Below, piece by piece: positions 1 through 10,313 of a stretch of 64,000 bases of DNA; within the stretch, counting starts at the first letter, position 1; every line of letters starts with the position of its first letter. The position numbers were made by a program, and so were the translations under genes. Source of the stretch: Leuconostoc litchii (GTDB lineage: Bacteria > Bacillota > Bacilli > Lactobacillales > Lactobacillaceae); contig NZ_SDGY01000008.1 of the NCBI RefSeq assembly GCF_008107645.1, positions 1 through 64,000 on the forward strand, read 5' to 3'. The notes below the pieces were generated by a model. That model searched no databases. It saw only the letters and a program-made list of their open reading frames with translations, and had not been told where the DNA came from.

Positions 1-54
1 TAAATCTTTTGTGCGGGATTATTGCTGCCATAAGGCCGTTGGTTTATGGAAAAT

Positions 55-558
55 TTAATTTTTTAATTGTTCATCAATCGTATTTTTGATTTTTGGTTCC
101 GGCTGATAATTTTCAAACCAATTGTCTGGTTTAAGCACTTTATTAGTTAGTTTATCCCTGTGCGCTGTTCCATCTGGAAATAGTTTGTGCATGTTAGCTG
201 AGTGAATTACTTCTAAAATATGTGTCGGATCTATCCCCATCAAAACATAGCTACCGTATGCTAGATAGATAATGTCACCGAGTGAATCAGATTGTTGAAC
301 AATAGGGGCGTTATCATTAGTTGTTTTATCTTGTAGTTTCTTTTTAGCTGCATCAAGACGCTGACTTATATTGGCAAAAATTTCATCAATATCAACTGTA
401 CTTTGACAATGGCTAGCAGCTAGCTCAGTTAATTCTTCCAAGATAAAGCCCACACGATTTGCTAGATCAACTTTGTTCAATTCTTTAGGCTGTTTCGGCT
501 GACGGTCATCAAACATTTTATGAAATTCTTCAGCACGTTCGTATAATTGGTCTGTCAT
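55..558 (-). CDS. MazG-like / phosphoribosyl-ATP pyrophosphatase-like protein
   Basis: 167 aa, all-alpha. An EExxE motif at residues 41-45 (after GFIL) and a downstream SxxxGDxxY segment around 90-98 match the metal-binding helices of the MazG/PRA-PH nucleotide pyrophosphohydrolase superfamily, which hydrolyses (d)NTPs or phosphoribosyl-ATP to monophosphate and PPi. No his operon gene is nearby, so a house-cleaning role on non-canonical nucleotides is more likely than histidine synthesis; the substrate is inferred only. The first 54 bases of the window hold a weak inverted repeat (CCATAA/TTATGG) that could end a neighbouring transcript. Confidence 0.75.
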   Translation of the reverse strand: MTDQLYERAEEFHKMFDDRQPKQPKELNKVDLANRVGFILEELTELAASHCQSTVDIDEIFANISQRLDAAKKKLQDKTTNDNAPIVQQSDSLGDIIYLAYGSYVLMGIDPTHILEVIHSANMHKLFPDGTAHRDKLTNKVLKPDNWFENYQPEPKIKNTIDEQLKN

Positions 559-845
559 AGTTTTTATTATAATTCCATTTTTCTATTTGAAGATTATTAT
601 ACAGGATTACACGCCGAAGTAGTGATTTTGAAGAAAAGCGTAGCATGTTTTTGAGATGAATAATTTTATGAAAAATTAACTTGATATTTTCAATTATTTT
701 CCTTTTGGAGCACTTTTCCACTTTTTTTGTCAATATAGTTTGCAATATTGTCAGCTTGATAAGATCTTACAAATTTTTTGATTGCCGAATTGTTTTTTTG
801 TCTTTGGTTGTCGCAATAATATTAACACTAACATGGGCCTTTTTA

Positions 846-974
846 TCAACTTGGTTGAATATATATGGCAGATTTTATTGAATGACCTGATGCTACTATA
901 AAGCTAGCATAGGCAATAACGGATGTTATGATAACAGATACAACACTTACAAGCCATTTAGTTGTTTTACTCAT
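846..974 (-). CDS. small membrane protein, possibly the 5' part of a frameshifted gene
   Basis: A 42-codon ORF whose first 30 residues form one hydrophobic helix (WLVSVVSVIITSVIAYASFIV). An AGGGAAA element lies upstream of the ATG. Just past the stop, a second frame continues with hydrophilic coding-like sequence (starting VDKKAHVSVNII), then a third frame (RSYQADNIANYIDKK, ending near 690). This could be an about 90-residue membrane-anchored protein broken by two frameshifts. I do not recognise the family. The rest of 559-845 shows nothing else convincing. Confidence 0.4.
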   Translation of the reverse strand: MSKTTKWLVSVVSVIITSVIAYASFIVASGHSIKSAIYIQPS

Positions 975-1046
975 GATACGTATTTTTCCCTATTCTATCT
1001 AAATTACGACACAAGATATTTAGAATGACATTAGTATTTTGTCAAC

Positions 1047-1088
1047 AAAAAAGCCGCTTCTGTATTTTCATGTACAGAAGCGGCTTTT
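1047..1088 (-). terminator. intrinsic terminator of the small RNA
   Basis: A 13-bp GC-rich stem, AGCCGCTTCTGTA paired with TACAGAAGCGGCT, is followed on the minus strand by six T residues. It has flanking A/T runs on both sides and could also work on the plus strand. Confidence 0.85.
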
Positions 1089-1242
1089 GGCAAGCGCGAT
1101 ACCATTCTAATTGTTGCCAAGTAGCTGCTTACTAACCATCAGGTCTTGGAAAATGATCCTATCCGAATGGTGTGTTCGGTAACGGGAGCCAAATCGTTGC
1201 ATATTAACGGTAAACCGATCCGCATATACCAACCACAGGTCA
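1047..1242 (-). ncRNA. unassigned structured small RNA, about 195 nt
   Basis: A gene-free stretch that has a sigma70-like promoter (TTGACA, 17 nt, TAATTG) at one end and a strong intrinsic terminator at the other. The predicted transcript contains a long hairpin domain closed by GAAAATGA pairing with TCATTTTC, with inner pairs CGGT/ACCG and CGTT/AACG. A second hairpin follows (TTGGCAA/TTGCCAA), then the terminator. Length suits 6S RNA, but the 5' end pairs internally rather than with the 3' end. No SRP, RNase P or tmRNA signature is visible. Identity is unknown. Confidence 0.5.
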
Positions 1243-1248
1243 TTTTCA

Positions 1249-1277
1249 CAATTACACGCACGCTGAGCTTATGTCAA
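1249..1277 (-). promoter_or_regulatory. promoter of the small RNA
   Basis: On the minus strand, TTGACA (1277-1272) is separated by exactly 17 nt from TAATTG (1254-1249). The predicted start is near 1242. Confidence 0.5.
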
Positions 1278-1351
1278 CAGCATTGATTCACTGGTCGATA
1301 TTATGATAAATACAGAAACGAGTAGTTTTTGTGCACTGCCTAAAAAAATTT

Positions 1352-2707
1352 TCACTGTGTGAATGTTAAAGCCTGTTTTTCAGTCATAGCAGCTAACGCA
1401 ACTTCAGGAATGTAATTAATGGGCTGGCTAAAATTAGGTTGGAAGAAAAAGTCAGACATTGCTAATTCATCAATTGTCATTTGTTTTTGAATGGCTATAG
1501 AAACAACATTAGCAGATTGTGATACATCGTGTTGAGACATAAATGCGCCACCAACAATTCGACCAGTATCTTTTTCCCACGTTAATGAACTAAGAACAGA
1601 AGTTGTACTTAACATAAAGTCTGGACGATAATCACTTTCGATAACAGTTTCGATAACATCAAGCCCTTTTTCCTTAGCAGTCACACTATTTAATCCGGTA
1701 GCAACCATGGCCTGACCATACAGTTCTACGGCTGAAGTAGCTTGTGTACCTAAGTAGCGTGTATTTGGTTTAATAATGTTTTTACCAACTAGCATACCTT
1801 GTCGAATCGCATTTGTAGCTAAGGGGATATAATCAATTGCTTGTGTTGGATTGAAAAAGACGGTACTGGCATCACCAGCAGCGTAGACGTCTTTTTCACT
1901 CGTTTGCATATAGTCATTGACTACAATAGCGCCATTTGGAAGTGTTTCTAGTTGTCCACTGAATAAATCAGTGTTTGGTAAGAAACCAATCCCTAATATA
2001 GCAATATCAGCTTCATATGAATCATTTGGTGTTGTAATTTTGATACCATCAGATGTGTCTTCAAACTTAGAGACAAATTGATTTAAAACAACATTAACGC
2101 TATTTTTTTCGTATTCTTTTTGGATACGTTCAGTGAAGGCAGGACCAAAATTTTTTGCTAGTATGCGATCAACACCGTCAATCAGCGTTACTTGTTTGCC
2201 AGTGACAGAAAATTGTTCAGCCAATTCGGCACCAATATAGCCAGCACCAATGACAGCTACGCGCTTTAGATCTTTAGCAATATTTTTAATACGTATTGCG
2301 TCATCCCAAGACTTACAGAAGTATACTCGCTCACTATTAATACCAGGTATATTTGGAATAACTGGTTTTGACCCTGTTGTGATGACAATTTTATCGAACT
2401 GTTGCCTTGAAATATCTTCTGTATCTAAATTGATAATTTTTAATGTTTTGCTTTTTAAGTCAACATCCGTTACTTGATGGGACATTAACATTGTAATCCC
2501 TTGTTCGCGCATAGATTCAGGGGTTTCATAAAACATTTTTTCAGGATCCGAAACATGATCACCAATCCACAAGGCAATACCACAAGATAAGAATGAAACC
2601 GTGTCATTTTTTTCAAATACAGTAACTTCAGCGTTAGGATTTTCAGATTTGATTTGTTTAGCTGCAAATACGCCAGCGTGTGTGGCGCCAATGATACCTA
2701 TTTTCAT
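1352..2707 (-). CDS. nox: NADH oxidase / CoA-disulfide-reductase family flavoprotein
   Basis: 451 aa, the usual length for this family. The N-terminal FAD fold starts at MKIGIIGATHAG. The redox cysteine is C42 in SFLSCGIAL, an NAD-binding glycine loop lies at 151-164 (AVIGAGYIGAELAE), and AAGDAS at 276-281 contacts FAD. A C-terminal dimerisation domain completes it. Single-Cys members reduce O2 to water with NADH, regenerating NAD+ in heterofermenters. GGAGG precedes the ATG. It lies 79 bp downstream of a Crp/Fnr gene with an FNR-type palindrome between them. The stop region forms a small hairpin followed by T residues, a weak terminator. Confidence 0.88.
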   Translation of the reverse strand: MKIGIIGATHAGVFAAKQIKSENPNAEVTVFEKNDTVSFLSCGIALWIGDHVSDPEKMFYETPESMREQGITMLMSHQVTDVDLKSKTLKIINLDTEDISRQQFDKIVITTGSKPVIPNIPGINSERVYFCKSWDDAIRIKNIAKDLKRVAVIGAGYIGAELAEQFSVTGKQVTLIDGVDRILAKNFGPAFTERIQKEYEKNSVNVVLNQFVSKFEDTSDGIKITTPNDSYEADIAILGIGFLPNTDLFSGQLETLPNGAIVVNDYMQTSEKDVYAAGDASTVFFNPTQAIDYIPLATNAIRQGMLVGKNIIKPNTRYLGTQATSAVELYGQAMVATGLNSVTAKEKGLDVIETVIESDYRPDFMLSTTSVLSSLTWEKDTGRIVGGAFMSQHDVSQSANVVSIAIQKQMTIDELAMSDFFFQPNFSQPINYIPEVALAAMTEKQALTFTQ

Positions 2708-2776
2708 GATGTCTATCCTCCAGTTAGTTATGGCAGTTTGTACATCAAGTATAAGCTCACAACATCACAAAAGTAA

Positions 2777-2790
2777 TTGACTAAAGTCAA
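2777..2790 (-). promoter_or_regulatory. FNR/FLP-type operator upstream of nox
   Basis: TTGACTAAAGTCAA is a perfect palindrome with the TTGA-N6-TCAA pattern of Crp/Fnr-family sites. It overlaps the last codons of the Crp/Fnr gene and lies about 70 bp upstream of the nox start. It suggests the upstream regulator controls nox directly. Confidence 0.55.
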
Positions 2791-3461
2791 GGATTATCAA
2801 TTTTTGTGATATTTAATACAATTTTCCCCTTAATGCTACTACTGATAATTTGCTTCTCTTCTAATTTACTTAGATTACGACTTAAAGTTGCAGGAATAGT
2901 CCCCAAATAAGCTGCTAATTCTTTTTTAGACATTGGCAGGTTAAAGGTCAAGCTGTTTGATTCTTCAGCAGTTTTTTTTAAAAATGCCAAAAGTCTTTCT
3001 TCAACAGAACCGTTTAATAGGGTAGCTTGTTGCGCTTGTAACTTTTGAATTTTTTCAGCAACAGAAATAGCTAGTGAAATACCAATATTAGGTTGCCGCT
3101 TGGTTAACTCTAAAAAATCTGATCGACGAATCTCACAAATGAATGATTTTGTAATAGCTACGCATGTGACAGCATGTTTAGCTCCAGTGATTAGTGATTC
3201 TTCACCATTAATATCACCCTCATTTAAAAAATAGAGCGTTTGTTCCTTACCATCGCTTGAAGTTTGGCTAATTTTTAGTTTACCTTGATGCACTAGTAGT
3301 AGACGATCAGAATCATCTTCAACATCAAAAACAACTTCTCCAGGAGCGTATTCAACATAAGTAATTTGTTGGTTAATCATTGCCAATTCTTCTTGGGGTA
3401 ATTGACTGAACAGAACGGTTTTTGAAATACAGTTGTGATCAGGATGAGCTAGTGTGTTCAT
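2787..3461 (-). CDS. Crp/Fnr-family transcriptional regulator
   Basis: 224 aa. Residues about 15-135 form a cyclic-nucleotide-type beta-roll (GEVVFDVEDDSDRLLLVHQGKL, then NEGDINGEESL). A C-terminal winged helix follows, with the recognition region ELAAYLGTIPATLSRNLSKLEEKQII. Cysteines are at positions 11, 100 and 109. There is no four-Cys FNR cluster set, so thiol sensing as in lactobacillar FLP proteins is possible but unproven. It is the first gene of a pair with nox, and an Fnr-type palindrome separates the two. Confidence 0.82.
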   Translation of the reverse strand: MNTLAHPDHNCISKTVLFSQLPQEELAMINQQITYVEYAPGEVVFDVEDDSDRLLLVHQGKLKISQTSSDGKEQTLYFLNEGDINGEESLITGAKHAVTCVAITKSFICEIRRSDFLELTKRQPNIGISLAISVAEKIQKLQAQQATLLNGSVEERLLAFLKKTAEESNSLTFNLPMSKKELAAYLGTIPATLSRNLSKLEEKQIISSSIKGKIVLNITKIDNP

Positions 3462-3675
3462 GAGAAAATCCTTTAAATTGTTTGAGAATATCTGAGCAAA
3501 TGATTTTAAAATAAAAACCTATATTTATTATTTTCTAGCACTTATTGTAACAAAAGTATAGTAATTGTTGTTGGTATAATGCTTATAGTTTTCAATCAAA
3601 GAACCCCTGCGACTATTATCACAATACTTAAAATTATTTAAACCGGATTAAGATAATTAATAAAAAAATGTAAAC

Positions 3676-3704
3676 TTGTATTAGCATTGATTTCATGGTA
3701 TGAT
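3676..3704 (+). promoter_or_regulatory. rpmH promoter
   Basis: TTGTAT (3676-3681), 17 nt, TATGAT (3699-3704). The rest of 3462-3675 is AT-rich with no gene. I found no good DnaA boxes there, although rpmH often borders oriC. Confidence 0.55.
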
Positions 3705-3760
3705 TAAACCCGAATTGCAAAGTTTTTGCAGGTAAAAATCGTGAATGGAGGTGAACACAC

Positions 3761-3895
3761 ATGAAGCGTACATACCAACCAAAAAAGCGTCATCGTGAAC
3801 GCGTACACGGATTCCGTAAGCGTATGAGCACGAGCAACGGTCGTAAAGTTTTGGCTCGCCGTCGTGCAAAGGGCCGCAAGGTTCTATCTGCCTAA
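3761..3895 (+). CDS. rpmH: 50S ribosomal protein L34
   Basis: A 44-aa, very basic protein with the family signature [20 protein letters not shown] and a C-terminal [12 protein letters not shown]. Length and sequence are canonical for bL34. GGAGGTG precedes the ATG. It is followed by rnpA and yidC in the order conserved near bacterial replication origins. Confidence 0.97.
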   Translation: MKRTYQPKKRHRERVHGFRKRMSTSNGRKVLARRRAKGRKVLSA

Positions 3896-3897
3896 CA

Positions 3898-3926
3898 AGG
3901 TCGCTGCTATGCAGTGGCTTTTTTAT
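3898..3926 (+). terminator. hairpin with T-run after rpmH
   Basis: GTCGCTGC pairs with GCAGTGGC around a 3-nt loop and is followed by TTTTTT. It probably attenuates readthrough from rpmH into rnpA. Confidence 0.65.
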
Positions 3927-4014
3927 TTAGTTATTTGAAGATATATAGTTTATTGTCTGTAAAAAATTAGACATGCTGACACCTTAGCTAGTGCATAAAT
4001 TAGGGAGTAATTTC

Positions 4015-4365
4015 ATGAGAAAAACATTCCGAATAAAGAAACCAGAGGAATTTCAACATGTTTTTAATAAACACCGTTCTGTAGCTAACAAATACTTCAT
4101 CGTTTACCAAATGAGTAAGCCTGATCAAAAACATTTTCGGGTAGGACTTTCAGTTAGCAAGAAAGTTGGTAAAGCGCATGATCGTGTTTGGGTTAAGCGA
4201 CGTATTCGTCAAAGTTTATTAGAATTAAAACCAGAATTACCTCAAGAGTTGGATTTACTAGTTATCGCACGTCCTGCTGCAGCACATAGAAGTCAAAAAT
4301 TCTTAAAAGAACAAATGGTTCACGTGTTGAAACTAGCTAAGATATTGAAGGAAGAGAACGAATGA
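4015..4365 (+). CDS. rnpA: ribonuclease P protein component
   Basis: 116 aa from the ATG at 4015, which has GGGAG about 8 nt upstream; a GTG at 3991 is in frame but lacks a site. The RNR-like segment GKAHDRVWVKRRIRQSLLE is the RNA-binding motif of RnpA, which helps RNase P RNA process tRNA 5' ends. Its end overlaps the yidC start by 4 nt, so translation is probably coupled. Confidence 0.93.
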   Translation: MRKTFRIKKPEEFQHVFNKHRSVANKYFIVYQMSKPDQKHFRVGLSVSKKVGKAHDRVWVKRRIRQSLLELKPELPQELDLLVIARPAAAHRSQKFLKEQMVHVLKLAKILKEENE

Positions 4366-5198
4366 AGCGATTTGAGAATATATTGAAGAGAATTGGACCA
4401 TTGCCTCTTGCAATGGCGGTTGTAGCGCTTGTGTTGATTATTGTGTCTGGGCTATCTTATGATGGTCAAGTAGCATCTCATAGCTTCTGGAGTGCGATTG
4501 TCGCAGTATTTACACGGGCTATTTTAGGAGCTTCAAGTTGGTTTGGTAATAATTATGGTATGGGTATTATCCTATTTACTATCTTTATTCGTTTCTTAAT
4601 CTTACCGCTAATGGTATATCAAGTGCAATCAATGATGAAAATGCAGGTTGTTCAACCAGCATTGAAAGCATTACAAGCTAAATATCCAGGTAAAGATACA
4701 GAAAGTCGTCAATTAATGATGGCTGAACAGCAAGCATTATATAAGGATGCTGGGGTTAATCCGTTTGCTTCGATGCTGCCTTTGATTGTCCAAATGCCAA
4801 TTTTGATTGCTTTGTACCAATCTATTTGGAATTCACCAGTTTTGCGATCAGGTAAATTTCTTTGGTTACAATTAGGTAGTAATGATCCATATTACATTTT
4901 ACCTGTTTTAGCTGCTTTGTTTACGTTTGCATCGTCATGGCTTTCTATGCAATCCAATCCAGAGCAAAATGGTATGACCAAAGCGATGCCTTATATTTTC
5001 CCCGTAGTCATTTTCTTTTCTGCCTTGGCAGTGCCTAGTGCGTTATCACTTTATTGGGTTGTGGGAAATGCTTTCCAAACGGTGCAGACATTCTTTTTGC
5101 AAAATCCATTTAAGTTACGACGCGAGCGTGAAGCAGCGATTAATCTTGAAAAAGAGAAACAACGTAAGATTCGAAAAGCACGTCGCAGTAAGCGTTAA
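4362..5198 (+). CDS. yidC: membrane protein insertase YidC/Oxa1
   Basis: 278 aa, the short Gram-positive form. An N-terminal membrane segment (residues 14-30) is followed by the Oxa1 core of five membrane segments, including GIILFTIFIRFLILPL, and a strongly basic tail (EKQRKIRKARRSKR) suited to ribosome contact. There is no lipobox cysteine after the first segment, unlike many SpoIIIJ/YidC1 lipoproteins. It inserts membrane proteins with or without SecYEG. Confidence 0.93.
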   Translation: MKRFENILKRIGPLPLAMAVVALVLIIVSGLSYDGQVASHSFWSAIVAVFTRAILGASSWFGNNYGMGIILFTIFIRFLILPLMVYQVQSMMKMQVVQPALKALQAKYPGKDTESRQLMMAEQQALYKDAGVNPFASMLPLIVQMPILIALYQSIWNSPVLRSGKFLWLQLGSNDPYYILPVLAALFTFASSWLSMQSNPEQNGMTKAMPYIFPVVIFFSALAVPSALSLYWVVGNAFQTVQTFFLQNPFKLRREREAAINLEKEKQRKIRKARRSKR

Positions 5199-5218
5199 AA
5201 TCTATTTTATGATGAGTT

Positions 5219-5257
5219 AGAAACAATATTATTACGGTATTGTTTCTGACTTTTTTT
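5219..5257 (+). terminator. intrinsic terminator after yidC
   Basis: AGAAACAATA pairs with TATTGTTTCT, followed by GAC and seven T residues. Confidence 0.85.
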
Positions 5258-5317
5258 GTATAAATATCATTTTAAAACTGATATAATATTACTTAATGTT
5301 AGAGGGGCAGATAGAAT

Positions 5318-5923
5318 ATGAATTTTATAAAAAATTGGGTATTTCCCATTATTATCGGGCTTTTCATTGCTTTCATCATTCGGACATTTCTATTTACTTT
5401 GGTTACGGTTGACGGACCGTCTATGGATCCAAATTTAAATAATGGCGAATTAGTCATTGAAAGCAAGGTATCGACTGTACGGCGAGGAGATGTCATAGTT
5501 TTTGATGCAACAAATGAAGATCCTCAAATTAAATCAGGACACAAAGACTATGTTAAGCGAGTCATTGCGGTGGGTGGTGATACAGTCTCACACAAAGGGG
5601 CTAATTTGTATGTTAATGGTAAAAAAATTAACCAACAATATATTAGTTTAGAACAACAATCAGGGGGAACATGGGGAGATTGGACGTTAAAAACACTATC
5701 ATCGCGTAATTTCTGGCAAAAGAAAGATCGTAATACAACGGTGGTTCCTAAAGATAGCTACTTTGTATTAGGTGATCATCGTTCTGTGTCAAATGATAGT
5801 CGAATGTTTGGGTATGTTGAAAAGAAAAATGTACTTGGTAAAATTTATACGCCGTTTTGGAACTCAGATAAGCAATCAAAAGAGAATGTTAATGACCAGT
5901 CAAAAAAATTCTTTGCCAACTAA
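5318..5923 (+). CDS. lepB: signal peptidase I
   Basis: 201 aa. One N-terminal membrane anchor (residues 8-30), then catalytic Ser35 in DGPSMDP and the general base Lys80 in YVKRVIAVGGD. The conserved GDHRSVSNDSR box lies near 150-162. It cleaves signal peptides from exported proteins on the outer face of the membrane. GAGGGGC lies upstream of the ATG. Its 3' end overlaps the following GNAT gene. Confidence 0.95.
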   Translation: MNFIKNWVFPIIIGLFIAFIIRTFLFTLVTVDGPSMDPNLNNGELVIESKVSTVRRGDVIVFDATNEDPQIKSGHKDYVKRVIAVGGDTVSHKGANLYVNGKKINQQYISLEQQSGGTWGDWTLKTLSSRNFWQKKDRNTTVVPKDSYFVLGDHRSVSNDSRMFGYVEKKNVLGKIYTPFWNSDKQSKENVNDQSKKFFAN

Positions 5924-6356
5924 ATTTATGCAACGATTAATGTTACGCGCAATGCAGCCTAATGATTCAGAGGCACTTGCGCGTATTTATTTAGGCTCTC
6001 GTCAACATAATTTTCCATGGGTGAAACATCCAAGATTAGATGATTTTTTAACAGTTTCACGTGGGGAAACTGTTAAAGTAGCAGTATTAGACGAGGAGAT
6101 AGTTGGTTTTGCATCGTTATTGAAACAAGAATACTTTTTACATTTGCTGTTTGTTAAAGAGGGATGGAATGGCCATGGTATTGGGGCGCAGCTACTTTCC
6201 TGGGCAAGACATGAAGTAACAAAACCGTTAGAATTAAAAGTTGTCACAGGCAATATTGATGCACAACGGTTTTATCAACGTGAAGGATTTGTTGTCGTAG
6301 ATAAATCTGTGTTTGCTAAGCCACAAAATTTGACTTACAGGGATAATAGAAAATGA
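5892..6356 (+). CDS. GNAT-family N-acetyltransferase
   Basis: 154 aa from the ATG at 5892; the next in-frame ATGs at 5931 and 5940 have no ribosome-binding site, so this start is a judgement. The acetyl-CoA loop is WNGHGIGAQLLSWA and the C-terminal NIDAQRFYQREGF segment is typical of GNATs. The substrate is unknown. It overlaps the lepB end by 32 nt and the corA start by 4 nt. A perfect 12-bp inverted repeat lies inside it (6047-6077). Confidence 0.78.
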   Translation: MTSQKNSLPTKFMQRLMLRAMQPNDSEALARIYLGSRQHNFPWVKHPRLDDFLTVSRGETVKVAVLDEEIVGFASLLKQEYFLHLLFVKEGWNGHGIGAQLLSWARHEVTKPLELKVVTGNIDAQRFYQREGFVVVDKSVFAKPQNLTYRDNRK

Positions 6357-7276
6357 TTGAAATAGTTAAAAATGTCAAAAATTTTACATGGTATCATATA
6401 TCAAATTTAACTGCAGATGAACGTCAGAGTTTAGTTTATGAGCATCATTTAACGAATGAAATGATCGGATATGCGGTGGATCACAATGAAAGTGTGCGGA
6501 TGGAATATGATCACCATGCAGATGAAACGTTGATGGTAATTGATGTTATTGTGCATCAGGGTGATGATGTAGAAACCCGTCCAATCGGTATTTTATTTGC
6601 TCATAACGATGTGTATACGTTTACACATGATCCTACAGATTATATCAAAAAAATTTTATTAGACCCCAAAAACCAGCAAATACGTGCGCGAGAAGATGAA
6701 ATTAGTGCCTTTGACTTTATCATGACAGGTATATATTCGTTAATGATAAAATACGTTGACGAAATAACAGAAATCAATAAAAAACGTCGTATAATACAAG
6801 AACATTTTGGCGAGCGTAAGTATACAACGAAACAAATGAATGATTTGTTATACTTGAAAACGCAAATGATTTATATTCAAAATTCCTTAGCTAATAATCA
6901 TGTAATGTTAGATAGCTTTCGTGAAGATTTTAAAAAACTATTAAAAGATTTCGAGTTAGAACATATTGATGATGTGAGAGTTGAAGTCGATCAGGCTAAG
7001 CGAATGGCTAATTTAGCATTGGAAGTTATTAATTCAGTTAGTGACGCGATGGGGAATCTGAGTAATCGAGATTTAAACTGGACTATGAAGGTTTTAACTG
7101 TTTATTCAATCGTTCTGACTGTTCCCACTATAGTTAGTGGTTTCTATGGCGAAAATGTTAAGTGGTTACCATTTGCTGAGGCACAAAGTGGCTGGTGGGT
7201 AACGATTGTTATCACATTAATACTGATGGGGTTGGTAAGTATTTTAATGTTTATTTCAGGATTTTTTCGAAAATAA
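6353..7276 (+). CDS. corA: CorA-family divalent cation transporter
   Basis: 307 aa: a soluble N-terminal domain, long helices, and two C-terminal membrane segments (about 240-262 and 282-303). The signature loop between them reads GFYGEN (263-268) rather than the usual YGMN, so the Met at the pore mouth is replaced by Glu. The family carries Mg2+, Co2+ or Zn2+ passively; the changed loop leaves selectivity open. Start overlaps the GNAT stop (ATGA). Confidence 0.85.
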   Translation: MIEIVKNVKNFTWYHISNLTADERQSLVYEHHLTNEMIGYAVDHNESVRMEYDHHADETLMVIDVIVHQGDDVETRPIGILFAHNDVYTFTHDPTDYIKKILLDPKNQQIRAREDEISAFDFIMTGIYSLMIKYVDEITEINKKRRIIQEHFGERKYTTKQMNDLLYLKTQMIYIQNSLANNHVMLDSFREDFKKLLKDFELEHIDDVRVEVDQAKRMANLALEVINSVSDAMGNLSNRDLNWTMKVLTVYSIVLTVPTIVSGFYGENVKWLPFAEAQSGWWVTIVITLILMGLVSILMFISGFFRK

Positions 7277-7324
7277 ATTGCACAACTTATGTGCTATTTG
7301 GTAAGCTATAATTATCAAAAATAA

Positions 7325-7391
7325 TGCAGATATAATTGGTCGATAATGGTGACCAAGTTTCTACCACACGCCAAAAAGTGTGACTATCGCA
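7325..7391 (+). promoter_or_regulatory. purine riboswitch aptamer, guanine type
   Basis: The conserved purine-aptamer core is present: TATAATTGG, then GATAATGG, GTTTCTACC, CCAAAAA and GACTATC. P2 is TTGGTC/GACCAA and P3 is ACAC/GTGT. P1 pairs TGC-GATA with TATC-GCA. The specificity base (equivalent to C74) is C at 7384, which predicts guanine, hypoxanthine or xanthine rather than adenine. It precedes pbuX-xpt, the classic target. Confidence 0.95.
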
Positions 7392-7402
7392 AGGTAAGTA
7401 TT

Positions 7403-7451
7403 AAAAAATACTGACTTTTTCTGGTAGACAGAAAAAGTCAGTATTTTTTTT
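7403..7451 (+). terminator. riboswitch expression-platform terminator
   Basis: AAATACTGACTTTTTCTG pairs with CAGAAAAAGTCAGTATTT around a short loop and runs into T residues. It starts 12 nt after the aptamer, so ligand binding would favour termination before pbuX. Confidence 0.92.
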
Positions 7452-7512
7452 AATATAGACGGATTAATATAAAAAAATTGTCATGTTTTATATTAATTAC
7501 TAAGGAGAGAAA

Positions 7513-10208
<2,696 letters not shown>

Positions 10209-10313
10209 ATTCTCTCCTATTAAAATATTTAATTGAATACATTATAAATATTTATTTTACAAATAGCAAAAGTGAGGGTAACATAATATTTATCGAATTG
10301 TGGGAGAATTAAG

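Noticed and set aside
530-745. Minus-strand ORF of 71 residues
   Set aside because: Lys/Ile-rich chance reading frame overlapping the MazG-like gene start; no start signal.
681-881. Plus-strand ORF of 66 residues
   Set aside because: It overlaps the minus-strand small gene, has no ribosome-binding site, and reads like AT-rich random hydrophobic sequence.
1047-1242. Reading the small RNA as 6S, SRP or RNase P RNA
   Set aside because: No SRP GGTCAGG/GGAAGCAGCC core, no RNase P or tmRNA ends, and the 5' end does not pair with the 3' end as in 6S RNA.
3540-3720. oriC candidate upstream of rpmH
   Set aside because: No repeated TTATnCACA boxes or 13-mer cluster could be found by eye; only one poor match.
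4316-4331. TTCACGTGTTGAA in rnpA as parS
   Set aside because: Fewer matching arm positions and no perfect symmetry; coding sequence explains it.
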